DNA of 64,000 nucleotides, from the NCBI GenBank assembly GCA_029259775.1, contig JAJDEN010000045.1, forward strand, positions 124,001 through 188,000. Reading direction: 5' to 3'. Both the position numbers and the translations under genes were made by a program. The DNA is from Planctomycetota bacterium (GTDB taxonomy: Bacteria > Planctomycetota > PLA2 > JAEUHO01). Positions 16,746 to 24,522 of the stretch are shown here, piece by piece. The notes under the pieces were generated by a model, which worked only from the letters and a program-made list of their open reading frames with translations, did not search any database and had not been told where the DNA came from. Every line of letters starts with the position of its first letter. Within the stretch, counting starts at the first letter, position 1.

Positions 16746-16969
16746 GCGGCGGTTCTCCCGAGCCGCGGCGGTGCGGTCTCGACTCAAAGAGAGCTCGCAC
16801 GTCGTCCGAATTGCGGCGCCCGACGACGGTGGAGGGGAAAGGTCCCGGCCCGGCGGTCCTGGGAGGCAGAAAGTCCCTCCGCGAAACGCCCGCGGCGCCC
16901 GGCGCGTCGCCTGTACGCAATTGGACCCTGCCGCCGGTCGTCTTCTCCAGCGGTTCCGTGGAGCGCCCC

Positions 16970-17524
16970 ATGACCCGCACCCCTAGCGACGCCGAGCTCG
17001 TCGCTCAGGCCTTGGCCGGATCGACGGCTGCCTTCGACGAGCTCGTCGCGCGCTACTGGAACGGGGCCGTGGGCATGGCGTGGCAGCGCACGCGCCGCTG
17101 GGCCGATGCCGAGGACGCGGCGCAAGAGGCGTTCGTTCTCGCGTACCACAAGCTCCAAAGCCTACGCAGCCCCGAGCGGTTCGGCGGCTGGTTGTTCACG
17201 ATCGTTCACCGTGCGTGCATCGAGAACGCGCGTCGCAAGAAGCGCCGCCCGATGCCGCTCTCCGATGTCGAAGTCATGTCCGACGCCAACCACGAAACAT
17301 CCGACGCCTCGCCGAACATCGATGTCCGCCGCGAGATCATGGAGGCCATCCAGGCGCTCCCCGAGCGCTACCGCCCGGTCGTGGTCCTGCGCTACGGCCA
17401 AGGCATGGCGGTGAAGGACATCGGCATGTCCCTCGGCGTGCCCGTGGGCACGGTGGTCAGCCAGATCTTCCGCGCGAACCGAATCCTGCGTACCCAACTC
17501 AAGCACCTGGTGGGGGAACGATGA
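16970..17524 (+). CDS. ECF-type RNA polymerase sigma factor
   Basis: A 184-residue sigma-70 family protein. Region 2 (about 20-90) has FDELVARYWNGAV, DAEDAAQEAFVLAY and RFGGWLFTIVHRACIENARR. Region 4 (about 120-175) has LPERYRPVVVLRYGQGMAVKDIGMSLGVPVGTVVSQIFRAN. No extra C-terminal domain is seen. It directs RNA polymerase to a small regulon, typically including its own operon. ATG 16970 fits the family length; the open frame upstream has no sigma-like sequence. Its TGA overlaps the ATG of the next gene (17521), so the two are translationally coupled, the classical sigma/anti-sigma arrangement. The inducing signal is unknown. Confidence 0.93.
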   Translation: MTRTPSDAELVAQALAGSTAAFDELVARYWNGAVGMAWQRTRRWADAEDAAQEAFVLAYHKLQSLRSPERFGGWLFTIVHRACIENARRKKRRPMPLSDVEVMSDANHETSDASPNIDVRREIMEAIQALPERYRPVVVLRYGQGMAVKDIGMSLGVPVGTVVSQIFRANRILRTQLKHLVGER

Positions 17525-19224
17525 GCAGCTCCCGACATCCCGACAACGCGCACAACAACCCGCACGACAACGACCGCGAGTTCGAGCTGATCGACCGGCA
17601 CCTGGCCGGCATTCTCGAACGCGACGAAGAGGCCCAGCTCGAAGAGCTGATCCGCACGTCACCCGCCTGGGCCACGCGCTACCGCGAAGCCGAGGAACTG
17701 GCGCGACTCCTCCACGAAGGCGTTGGTGGTTACGGTGCGCCCGCGTCCGCGCAGCGCGCCATCCGCGATCGCATCCGTGCGGCGGCGTCCGTGCCCCTGC
17801 GGCGTGCGTTCGGCTCGCGCCGGCAGCTGCTTGTTGCGGCGGGTGTGCTCTGCGCGCTGGCCGGCGCGTACCTGTTCTGGCCCAAGGCAGGCACCGAGTA
17901 CTTGGAGGCCGTCTACGCCGCCGAGCCGCTCCCGCTGGCCGACCTGGCTCGATCCTCCGACGTCCTGCTCATCGGCCGCGCGGAAGACGTCGACGGCAGC
18001 GTGCGCTTCCGCCTCGACAAGACGGTCTACGGCGACGCCGAGCGCCACGCCCTAGCTCTTCCGGCTTCCGTCGCTGCCGGTCAGGTGATCGCCCTCTTCG
18101 GAAGCTACCGCGAGGGCATGATCGAGATCATCGATGGCGATCGCGGGGTCGTGCATCTGGACGGCGCCCAGCGGTGGGAGGGGCGCATCTTCCAGCCTGC
18201 GGTCTCGCGTCGGCGTGTCGAGCGCAGTCTGGTCCTCCGGACGCAGGAGCGGGCGCTCGCCGATCTCCAGCGCTTCCTGGCCTCCGACGCCTCCCTGATC
18301 GCGATCGATGCCGTCGAGGGGCTGCAGTACTCGGCGCCGATCACCGCCCGCTTCCTGGGCCGCTTCGAGCCCCACGCGATACGCGCGACCCTCATGCGCC
18401 TCATCATGGCGCGGGAGAAGCACCCCGACGCACGCAACGCCGGCGCCGAGGCGCTCGTCGAAGCCGATCCGCTCAATACCTGCCGCATGCTGCTGGCGAA
18501 CATCGTGAAGACGGCTAGCGTCGATCTCCACGCCGAGAGCGAAGAGGGGTTCGTCGTGCTGAGCTGCCTCCGGCTCATGCAGCGCCGGGGCGGAGCCGAC
18601 CTCGTTGAGAACCTGGCCAAGCTGGCCGCCCGCATGCACTGCCCGTCGCTCAAGCGCGCCGCCGAGGCGGCGCTCCTCGCCGTCGAGGGCAAGGGGCCGC
18701 GCGTGCCGGGTCCCCGCATTGCGCCCACGCCCATTCGTCTCATCGTGGACGGGCGCGAGGGCGTCATCATCCCCGGCTGCCAAGGCAAGGCGGACCGGAC
18801 TCTCGTTGTCTTCCGCGGCCAGGCCGGGCTCGGAGACCTCAATCCATTGGTCAATCTCGCTCTCGGCCGGGGTCTATGCGTCGTTGTTCTACCGCGCGAC
18901 GTCATGGATGCACCCGGGTGGTTGCGCGAGGCTCGGAGCACGCGGCTCTTGACCGAGGGCGAGGTCACCTACCTGGGCCTTGGCCGCGGTTCTCTGGATG
19001 CCGTGCGCGCGGCGCGCCTGCAACGCCCCGGGCGGCTGCTGCTTGTCGGGCGCTTGGCCGAGGCGCTCGAGCAGGTGCCAGCGGGTCTGGCCGCGCACGC
19101 GTGGCCCGTGGACGGAGCGCGCTCCGCGAGCGGGGAGGTCGAGCTCCACCCGGTCGAAGATTCATCGCTCGAAGAACTCCTCGCCGATCTGGGACTGTGG
19201 AAGCGGGTGCTAGCTGCCGACTAG
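17521..19224 (+). CDS. Large membrane protein with anti-sigma-like N-terminus
   Basis: A 567-residue protein overlapping the ECF sigma gene by 4 nt. The first about 90 residues (ELIDRHLAGILERDEEAQLEELIRTSPAW) resemble the cytoplasmic anti-sigma domain of FecR/RsiW-like proteins but lack the HxxxCxxC zinc motif. One membrane segment follows (about 105-122, LLVAAGVLCALAGAYLFW). The rest (about 125-567) would be periplasmic, with an Ala/Leu/Arg-rich helical region (about 240-400) suggesting HEAT-like repeats. The last 150 residues (IRLIVDGREGVIIPG, VVVLPRDVMD, LLLVGRLAEALEQV) resemble an alpha/beta-hydrolase- or Rossmann-like fold without a clear catalytic motif. It probably holds the sigma factor inactive until a periplasmic signal is sensed. 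The sensor domain is not recognised. Confidence 0.7.
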   Translation: MSSSRHPDNAHNNPHDNDREFELIDRHLAGILERDEEAQLEELIRTSPAWATRYREAEELARLLHEGVGGYGAPASAQRAIRDRIRAAASVPLRRAFGSRRQLLVAAGVLCALAGAYLFWPKAGTEYLEAVYAAEPLPLADLARSSDVLLIGRAEDVDGSVRFRLDKTVYGDAERHALALPASVAAGQVIALFGSYREGMIEIIDGDRGVVHLDGAQRWEGRIFQPAVSRRRVERSLVLRTQERALADLQRFLASDASLIAIDAVEGLQYSAPITARFLGRFEPHAIRATLMRLIMAREKHPDARNAGAEALVEADPLNTCRMLLANIVKTASVDLHAESEEGFVVLSCLRLMQRRGGADLVENLAKLAARMHCPSLKRAAEAALLAVEGKGPRVPGPRIAPTPIRLIVDGREGVIIPGCQGKADRTLVVFRGQAGLGDLNPLVNLALGRGLCVVVLPRDVMDAPGWLREARSTRLLTEGEVTYLGLGRGSLDAVRAARLQRPGRLLLVGRLAEALEQVPAGLAAHAWPVDGARSASGEVELHPVEDSSLEELLADLGLWKRVLAAD

Positions 19225-19235
19225 ATTCGTGTAGC

Positions 19236-19259
19236 CGATGGTCATTTTCGTTACCATCG
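19236..19259. promoter_or_regulatory. Inverted repeat upstream of the tiny lipopeptide gene
   Basis: CGATGGT (19236-19242) and ACCATCG (19253-19259) are perfect complements around a T-rich 10-nt centre, 12 nt after the stop of the anti-sigma-like gene. It may be an operator, or a weak terminator of that operon lacking a U-tract. Confidence 0.4.
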
Positions 19260-19263
19260 CGCT

Positions 19264-19279
19264 TGGCGATCGATCGCCA
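19264..19279. promoter_or_regulatory. 16-bp perfect palindrome before the tiny lipopeptide gene
   Basis: TGGCGATCGATCGCCA is perfectly self-complementary and ends 8 nt before the GAGGAGG ribosome-binding site. Position and symmetry fit a dimeric regulator site. Confidence 0.4.
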
Positions 19280-19299
19280 CACGTTCCGAGGAGGTAGAG

Positions 19300-19383
19300 A
19301 TGCGTTTGATTCTCAGCCTGGCCATGTTGCTCGCGACCGCGGCGATCCTTACGGGTTGCTGAAGCGGTGGCGGCTGCGGGTAG
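19300..19383 (+). CDS. Tiny lipoprotein, possible selenopeptide (UGA after lipobox Cys)
   Basis: ATG 19300 has a near-ideal ribosome-binding site, GAGGAGG (19288-19294), 5 nt upstream. Nineteen codons give a textbook lipoprotein signal: Arg2, a hydrophobic core, then Leu-Thr-Gly-Cys20. The next codon is TGA (19360-19362), followed by Ser-Gly-Gly-Gly-Cys-Gly and TAG. If UGA stops translation, the product ends on the lipid-modified cysteine and is useless as a lipoprotein. If UGA is selenocysteine, the mature product is the eight-residue lipopeptide Cys-Sec-Ser-Gly-Gly-Gly-Cys-Gly. A perfect 6-bp hairpin with loop AGUUC begins 13 nt after the UGA, like those of the two better-supported selenoprotein genes nearby. 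A terminator follows. No known family is recognised. The gene is fairly convincing; the Sec reading is a hypothesis. Confidence 0.55.
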
Positions 19384-19392
19384 TTCACCCGC
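19376..19392 (+). promoter_or_regulatory. Candidate SECIS hairpin of the tiny lipopeptide gene
   Basis: GCGGGT (19376-19381) pairs perfectly with ACCCGC (19387-19392) around the loop AGTTC. The loop begins 19 nt after the UGA and has G in second position, close to the AGTTT loop of the SelW gene. Confidence 0.5.
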
Positions 19393-19432
19393 TTGACCAG
19401 ATCCCCATGCGAGTGGGGGTGTGATTCTTCGC

Positions 19433-19470
19433 TGGGCCACGGGCGGTTCGCTGCTCGTGGCCCACTTTCT
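19433..19470 (+). terminator. Terminator after the tiny lipopeptide gene
   Basis: TGGGCCACG (19433-19441) pairs with CGTGGCCCA (19456-19464) in a 9-bp stem, followed by CTTTCT. It lies between the plus-strand lipopeptide gene and the convergent RND permease gene. The U-tract is modest. Confidence 0.6.
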
Positions 19471-19536
19471 GTCTCGCCCGCTTCTCGTTTTGGCCGCTCT
19501 CGCTCTCGCTCTCGGACGCAGCCGGCGAGCTAGGGC

Positions 19537-22500
19537 CTACGTGGCCTTGCGTCCGACCTCGACGCCAGGGTCGTAGGGCAGTTCCTGGTGCCAGCGCGAG
19601 CCGAACAGCCAGCGGGTGCCCGAGCGCAGGTCTTCGAGGATGAGGTAGAAGACCGGCAGCAGGGCGAGGATCAAGAAGGTCGCGAACGCCAGCCCGAAGA
19701 CGATCGAGACCGCCATGGGGATCAGGAACTGCGCCTGGAAGCTCGTCTCCAGCATGATCGGCGCCAGGCCGACGCAGGTGGTGATCGATGTCAGCAAGAT
19801 CGCGCGCATGCGGCCCTTGGAGGCCGCGACGACCGCATCGGTCAGCGGCAGACCCTCGCGACGCTTGCGGTTGGCCAGGTCCACGAGGATGAGCCCGTCA
19901 TTGACGACGATGCCCGAGAGAGCCACCAGCCCGATCATGCTGAGCAGCGTGAGCGGGAAGCCCATGATGACGTGGCCAATGACGGCGCCGATGATCGCGA
20001 AGGGGATGATGCTCATCACGATGATCGGCTGGACGTAGCTCCGGAAGAGCACGGCGATCGTCGCGAAGATCAGCAGCAGCGCGATCGGGAAGAGGTACTT
20101 CAGCGAGCCCATGGACTCGTTGGTCTCCTTGCGGCGGCCGACGAAGGAGAGCGAGACGCCCTCGAACTCATCTCCGATGCCAACCATCGCCTTGCGGATG
20201 TCCTCCGTGACCTGCCCCGAGTTCGCTTGCTCGTCATCGACCTGCGCCGTGATCGTCACCGCGCGCTGGCCATCCACACGCTGGATGGAGGCATAACCGC
20301 GCTCCGTGTCGAAGGTCGCCGCTTCGCTGAGCGGCACGCGGCCGCCCGAAGGCAGCGCGATGCGCAGCCGGCCGAGGTCGTCGAGGGTGCGCCGTTCCGA
20401 GGCCGGCAGCATGACGCGTACGGTGACCTCGTCCTCCCCGATCTGGAGATCCTGGACCTCGAAGCCAAAGAGCGCGTGGCGTAGCTGCAGGGCAACTTCG
20501 CTCGTGGTGATGCCTAGCAGGCGCGCGTCGTCTCTCAGGCGCATGCGCGCCTCGAGCTTGCCCAGCTCGAGGTCGTCGAAGAGTTCCTCGATGCCCGTGT
20601 AGCCGGCGATGTGCTCGCGAACATGGGTGACCGCCTTCTGGAGCACGCCCAGGTCGTCACCGCGCACGCGGACCTGGATGTCGGGTCCACCAGGTCCGCC
20701 GGAGCGGCCTGCGAAGGACAGTCGTCGGACGCCTGGCAGTGTAGCAGCCTCGGCGCGCAGCTCCGTCAGGACGTCCTGCGAACGGCGGAGGCCCTTGGCT
20801 TCGCGTTCGTCGGCGGGAACCATTTCGATCGTGATCTGGCCGACGACGGCGGGGTCGGATGCTGCCTGACGCCCTCGATCGCCGAAGGAGGCGCCAATGA
20901 CGGAGAAGGTCGTGAGGATCTCGGGCTTGGCCCGGGCGAGTTCCTCGACCCGGTTGATGATGCGCTGGGTCTCGCTCTCGGGCGTGCCCGCGGCCATTTC
21001 CAGGTCGGCCGTCAGCGTCTCGGCGTCCGACTCCGGGAGGAACACGAACGGCACGACACCACCCGCGACGAGTCCGCCCATGATGGGGAGCATCGCGAGC
21101 GCGACAGCAGCGGACGCGTAGCGCCAGCGCAGCAGGAAACGCAACTGGACCTCGAGGATGTTCGGCAGCGTCTTCTCGAAGAAACGGTGCCGCGCCTCAC
21201 CGAACCGGTGCAGGGCCTTGCCGATGGGCCCGCGCTCGCGTGTGCGCTCGCGCTTGTGCGCCAGATGGCCGGGCAGGATCAGGAATCCTTCCACCAGCGA
21301 CACCGCCAGCGCAGCGATGACGACCTGGGGCAGGACACCCAGGAAGTTGCCCATGTTGCCGTCGATGAAGGCCAGCGGCGCGAACGCGGCGCACGTCGTG
21401 ATGACCGCCGCGATGACCGGTAGGGCCACCTTGTTGGCGCCCTCCTCGGCCGCCTCCCGGGCCGGCATGCCTTCGCGCTGTTTTCGGAAGATGTTCTCTC
21501 CGATGACGATCGCATCATCGACCATCAGGCCGAGCACGACGATGAGGCCGAACAGGCTGATCAGGTTGATCGTGAGGCCGAAGAGCCACATCACGATGAA
21601 CGTGCCCATGAAGGCCACCGTGAGACCGACGGCCACCCACAGGGCGACACGCAACTCCAGGAACAACGCAAGCGCGAGCAACAACAGCAGGAGGCCCGTG
21701 CCCGCGTTGCGCACCAGCAGGTCGAGGCGCCCCTCGATGAAGCGCGAGAGGTCGGTCGTCGTGGCGAGCGCGATGGCGCCCCCGGCCAGCGTCGGCTTGT
21801 CCTTCACGTACTGCTTGACGGCTTCGGCAATCTTGATCGCGTCCTGCTCGGGCGTCTTGAAGATGAAGATCTGGGCCGCGCTCACGCTTTGGAAGCGGCC
21901 CTTCTCGGTCTTGTCCTCGAAGCCTTGGCGCACCTTGGCCACCTGACCGAGGCGGACGTGCGAGCCGTCCGGCTGCGTCAGGATGATCTTCTTCTCGATC
22001 GCCGCGGGCGTGCGGTCCTCACCCATGGTCCGTACACGGACGTTGGCTTCCGCACCCTTGAGCTGGCCGCCGGGGATGTCGCGGTTCAGCGCCGCGAGCG
22101 CCCGGCCGACCTGCTCGAACGTGATGCCGTACTCATCGAGCCGATCCGGCATGATCTCGGCGATGATCTCGCGCTTGCGGAAGCCCGTGATCACGAGCTC
22201 CGTCACGCTCTCGAGCGCCAGCAGGTCATCCTTGGCCCGCAGTACGGCTTCGTGAAGCTGATGCTCGGGTACGTTGCCCGAGAGCACGACGGCGATGACT
22301 GGGATGTTCGGTCGCGCCTCGATGATCTCGGGCTCTTCGGCGCCGTCGGGCAGACTCGGGATGACCTTGTCGATCTCGCCGCGCAGGTCGTTGAGCACGC
22401 GGTCGCGGTCGGCGTCGTCTTCGAGCTCGGCGGTGATGATCGTCAGGCCCTCGAAGACCTTCGAGCGGATCTCTTCGACGTCCGACACGTCTTCGATCTC

Positions 22501-22707
22501 GCGCTCGATGAGACGGGTGACAGAGCGCTCGATCTCCTCCGGCGTCGCGCCCGGGTAGGGCACGGTGATCATGATCTGCTCCGCCTGGGACAGCGGGAAC
22601 ATCTCGCGGATCATCGAGGACCAGGCGATCACGCCGCCGATGAGTACGGCCCACATGGCGAGGTTGACCGCCACCGGGTTGCGGACCGAGAACCGGGGAA
22701 GGTTCAC
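19537..22707 (-). CDS. RND-family efflux permease (AcrB/HAE1-like)
   Basis: A 1056-residue inner-membrane proton-driven pump. A first membrane helix (about 12-30) precedes a large periplasmic porter region, and a second one follows the middle (about 555-860). There are twelve expected helices, including GLIVVLGLMVDDAIVIGEN (the Asp-Asp of the proton relay at about 397) and LSMIGLVALSGIVVNDGLILVDLANR in the second half. The length matches AcrB-type pumps. CusA-type methionine clusters are not obvious, so drug/organic-type export is as likely as metals. Its ATG overlaps the stop of the adaptor gene (22704-22707, ATGA). No outer-membrane TolC-type gene is adjacent. Confidence 0.93.
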   Translation of the reverse strand: MNLPRFSVRNPVAVNLAMWAVLIGGVIAWSSMIREMFPLSQAEQIMITVPYPGATPEEIERSVTRLIEREIEDVSDVEEIRSKVFEGLTIITAELEDDADRDRVLNDLRGEIDKVIPSLPDGAEEPEIIEARPNIPVIAVVLSGNVPEHQLHEAVLRAKDDLLALESVTELVITGFRKREIIAEIMPDRLDEYGITFEQVGRALAALNRDIPGGQLKGAEANVRVRTMGEDRTPAAIEKKIILTQPDGSHVRLGQVAKVRQGFEDKTEKGRFQSVSAAQIFIFKTPEQDAIKIAEAVKQYVKDKPTLAGGAIALATTTDLSRFIEGRLDLLVRNAGTGLLLLLLALALFLELRVALWVAVGLTVAFMGTFIVMWLFGLTINLISLFGLIVVLGLMVDDAIVIGENIFRKQREGMPAREAAEEGANKVALPVIAAVITTCAAFAPLAFIDGNMGNFLGVLPQVVIAALAVSLVEGFLILPGHLAHKRERTRERGPIGKALHRFGEARHRFFEKTLPNILEVQLRFLLRWRYASAAVALAMLPIMGGLVAGGVVPFVFLPESDAETLTADLEMAAGTPESETQRIINRVEELARAKPEILTTFSVIGASFGDRGRQAASDPAVVGQITIEMVPADEREAKGLRRSQDVLTELRAEAATLPGVRRLSFAGRSGGPGGPDIQVRVRGDDLGVLQKAVTHVREHIAGYTGIEELFDDLELGKLEARMRLRDDARLLGITTSEVALQLRHALFGFEVQDLQIGEDEVTVRVMLPASERRTLDDLGRLRIALPSGGRVPLSEAATFDTERGYASIQRVDGQRAVTITAQVDDEQANSGQVTEDIRKAMVGIGDEFEGVSLSFVGRRKETNESMGSLKYLFPIALLLIFATIAVLFRSYVQPIIVMSIIPFAIIGAVIGHVIMGFPLTLLSMIGLVALSGIVVNDGLILVDLANRKRREGLPLTDAVVAASKGRMRAILLTSITTCVGLAPIMLETSFQAQFLIPMAVSIVFGLAFATFLILALLPVFYLILEDLRSGTRWLFGSRWHQELPYDPGVEVGRKAT

Positions 22708-24071
22708 TTCGTGTCGCCGTTCGGCTGCTTCGCCTTCTCCGGCTCGTCGGCCGTGAGCAGGCGTACGACGGAGCCCTCCGCGACGGACTCGAGGTTCGTG
22801 ACGAGGAAGCGCTCACCGTCCTCCAGGCCGTCGGAAACGAGCGCGAAGCCGCTGAGGAAGCGCACGACGGTAGGTCGGCGCTCCGAGACGACGAACGTCT
22901 CCTCGGCACCGTCCTTCGCGGGTGTGGCGACGAAGATCCGGTCCTCGAGGAATGCGCGACGCGGCACCGCGATGACGTCGGAATGCGTGCGTCCTTCGAT
23001 CTCTGCCACGACGTGGGCGCCGGGCGGAGCCGGTGTCTGCGTCGGTGTGCCGGTCACCACGAGGTAGGCGTAGAACGTGCGGTCCTCGGCGTTGATGTTC
23101 GGCGCGACGCGGCTGACCGAGCCTTCCCACAGCAGCGCGGATTCTTCCGGGAGCCGGACACGCGCTGGGGCGCCGGCGTGCACCTCGTCGTAGCGGCCTG
23201 CGGCGAGGGCGACGGGCACCTGCATGCGCGAGAGGTTGACGATCGTGAAGAGCGGATCGCCCACACGTACGCTCTCGCCGAGTCCCACCATGCGCTCGAC
23301 GATGCGTCCTGCGAACGGCGCGCGGACGACGGCGCGGCCGAACTCGCGCTCCGCCAGGCGGACGCCGCGGCGCAAGCCGTCCAAGCGCGCTTCAGCGACC
23401 TTGACGGCCTCGACGTTCTCCTTGATCTGCGCTTCGAGCAGGAGCTTGGCGCGGCGCCGTGTCGTGACCTGCAGGCGTTGCGCGTCCAGGTCGCTGCGTG
23501 TGAGTTGCTTGGGGACGAGCGGCTTGATGCGATCGAACTCGCGCTCAGCCGTAGCCAGATCGTCGTCCGTGATGGCAAGTTGCTCGCGCAGCGTGCCCTT
23601 CACGGTGCCCAGGAGCTCGATCTCGGCTTCGGCGGCTCTCACGTCGTCGCGGGCACGCTCGAGGCGATCCTCGAGATCGCGATCGTCCAGGCGGATGAGG
23701 ATGGGTAGGTGCGTGGCGTCCCCCGCGGTAGCTCCCGATCCTGTCTTCGCAGGCGCGGCCAGGATGGCGGTACCGGCTTCGAGCTTGTCGGAGATCTCGC
23801 GGACGATGCCAGCGACCTCGGCTTTGACGATCGAGCGCTCGAGCGGCAGGGCGCGTCCAAAGCCACGCAAGGTCTCGATGAAGTCGCCGCGCTTGGCGAT
23901 CTCGGCGCGGACGAGCGGGGCCAACACACCCTTGTCGCTGCGCTGGCTCTTCTTGCGCATGTCGGCGAGCTTCTTGAAGCCCATGACGCCGAGGAACAAC
24001 ACGCCCACGATCACCACCACGGAGGTGATGACGCGGCGGCGCATCGAGATAGGACCGGCTGTGGCTTGCAC
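22704..24071 (-). CDS. RND periplasmic adaptor (membrane fusion) protein
   Basis: A 455-residue HlyD/AcrA-type adaptor. A membrane anchor (about 13-28, ITSVVVIVGVLFLGVMGF) is followed by a first lipoyl half (about 55-110), a long coiled-coil hairpin (about 135-225, rich in Arg/Leu/Glu), the second lipoyl half with APFAGRIVERMVGLGESVRVGDPLF (about 245-275), and a beta-barrel plus membrane-proximal domain to the end. It links the permease of the next gene to an outer-membrane channel. It is first in the two-gene operon and starts 114 bp from the divergent SelW gene. ATG 24071 gives nine residues before the anchor; an inner Met at residue 10 is also possible. Confidence 0.92.
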   Translation of the reverse strand: MQATAGPISMRRRVITSVVVIVGVLFLGVMGFKKLADMRKKSQRSDKGVLAPLVRAEIAKRGDFIETLRGFGRALPLERSIVKAEVAGIVREISDKLEAGTAILAAPAKTGSGATAGDATHLPILIRLDDRDLEDRLERARDDVRAAEAEIELLGTVKGTLREQLAITDDDLATAEREFDRIKPLVPKQLTRSDLDAQRLQVTTRRRAKLLLEAQIKENVEAVKVAEARLDGLRRGVRLAEREFGRAVVRAPFAGRIVERMVGLGESVRVGDPLFTIVNLSRMQVPVALAAGRYDEVHAGAPARVRLPEESALLWEGSVSRVAPNINAEDRTFYAYLVVTGTPTQTPAPPGAHVVAEIEGRTHSDVIAVPRRAFLEDRIFVATPAKDGAEETFVVSERRPTVVRFLSGFALVSDGLEDGERFLVTNLESVAEGSVVRLLTADEPEKAKQPNGDTK

Positions 24072-24185
24072 AGGGGGACGATATCCGCTCGGATGGGATC
24101 GGGCCCCGAATCGGCGCCATGAAATGGGTGCGAAACACCCCCGCTCCGGGGGGCATCGAACCTACGATTCCAGCCAGGAGGCCCC

Positions 24186-24422
24186 ATGAACATCCGCATC
24201 AAGTACTGCAGCGTCTGAAACTACGAGCCCAAGGCCGTCAGTTTGGCGACCCTCCTGCTCGAGAACCTCAAGTCCAACCTCACCCTCCTGGAGATGGAGC
24301 CCGCCGGCGGCGGCTGCTTCGAGATCTCCGTGGACGGGGAGGAGATCTACTCCAAGCTCGCGACCGGCGAGTTTCCGGAGGAGCAGATGATCCTCGACGC
24401 TGTTGCAGCGCGCATGGCGTGA
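24186..24422 (+). CDS. SelW/Rdx family selenoprotein (CxxU)
   Basis: Reading TGA 24216-24218 as selenocysteine gives 78 residues with the redox motif C8-S-V-U11 at the end of the first strand (IRIKYCSV-U-NYEPKA). Then come LATLLLENLKS, EMEPAGGGCFEISVDGEEIYSK, TGEFP and a final helix. This matches the thioredoxin-like SelT/SelW/SelH (Rdx, PF10262) fold over its full length, so the UGA is not a real stop. AGGAGG (24176-24181) lies 4 nt before the ATG. The family is thought to act in thiol/selenol redox control; the substrate is unknown. A 7-bp hairpin (one mismatch) with loop AGTTT follows the UGA. The gene is divergent from the RND operon. Automated callers would miss it or place a false gene in another frame. 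Confidence 0.92.
24233..24251 (+). promoter_or_regulatory. Candidate SECIS hairpin of the SelW gene
   Basis: GGCCGTC (24233-24239) pairs with GGCGACC (24245-24251), with one C/A mismatch and one G-U pair, around loop AGTTT. The loop starts 21 nt after the UGA and has G in second position. Confidence 0.6.
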
Positions 24423-24522
24423 GTCGCCGCCCGCGTAGCCTGAGCGCCGCGCGGAGGGAACCGCCGGCCGCACGTCGCGGCGGCGGGGCCCTGCGCAGGT
24501 CCCTGGGGCTGACAGAGGCGCG

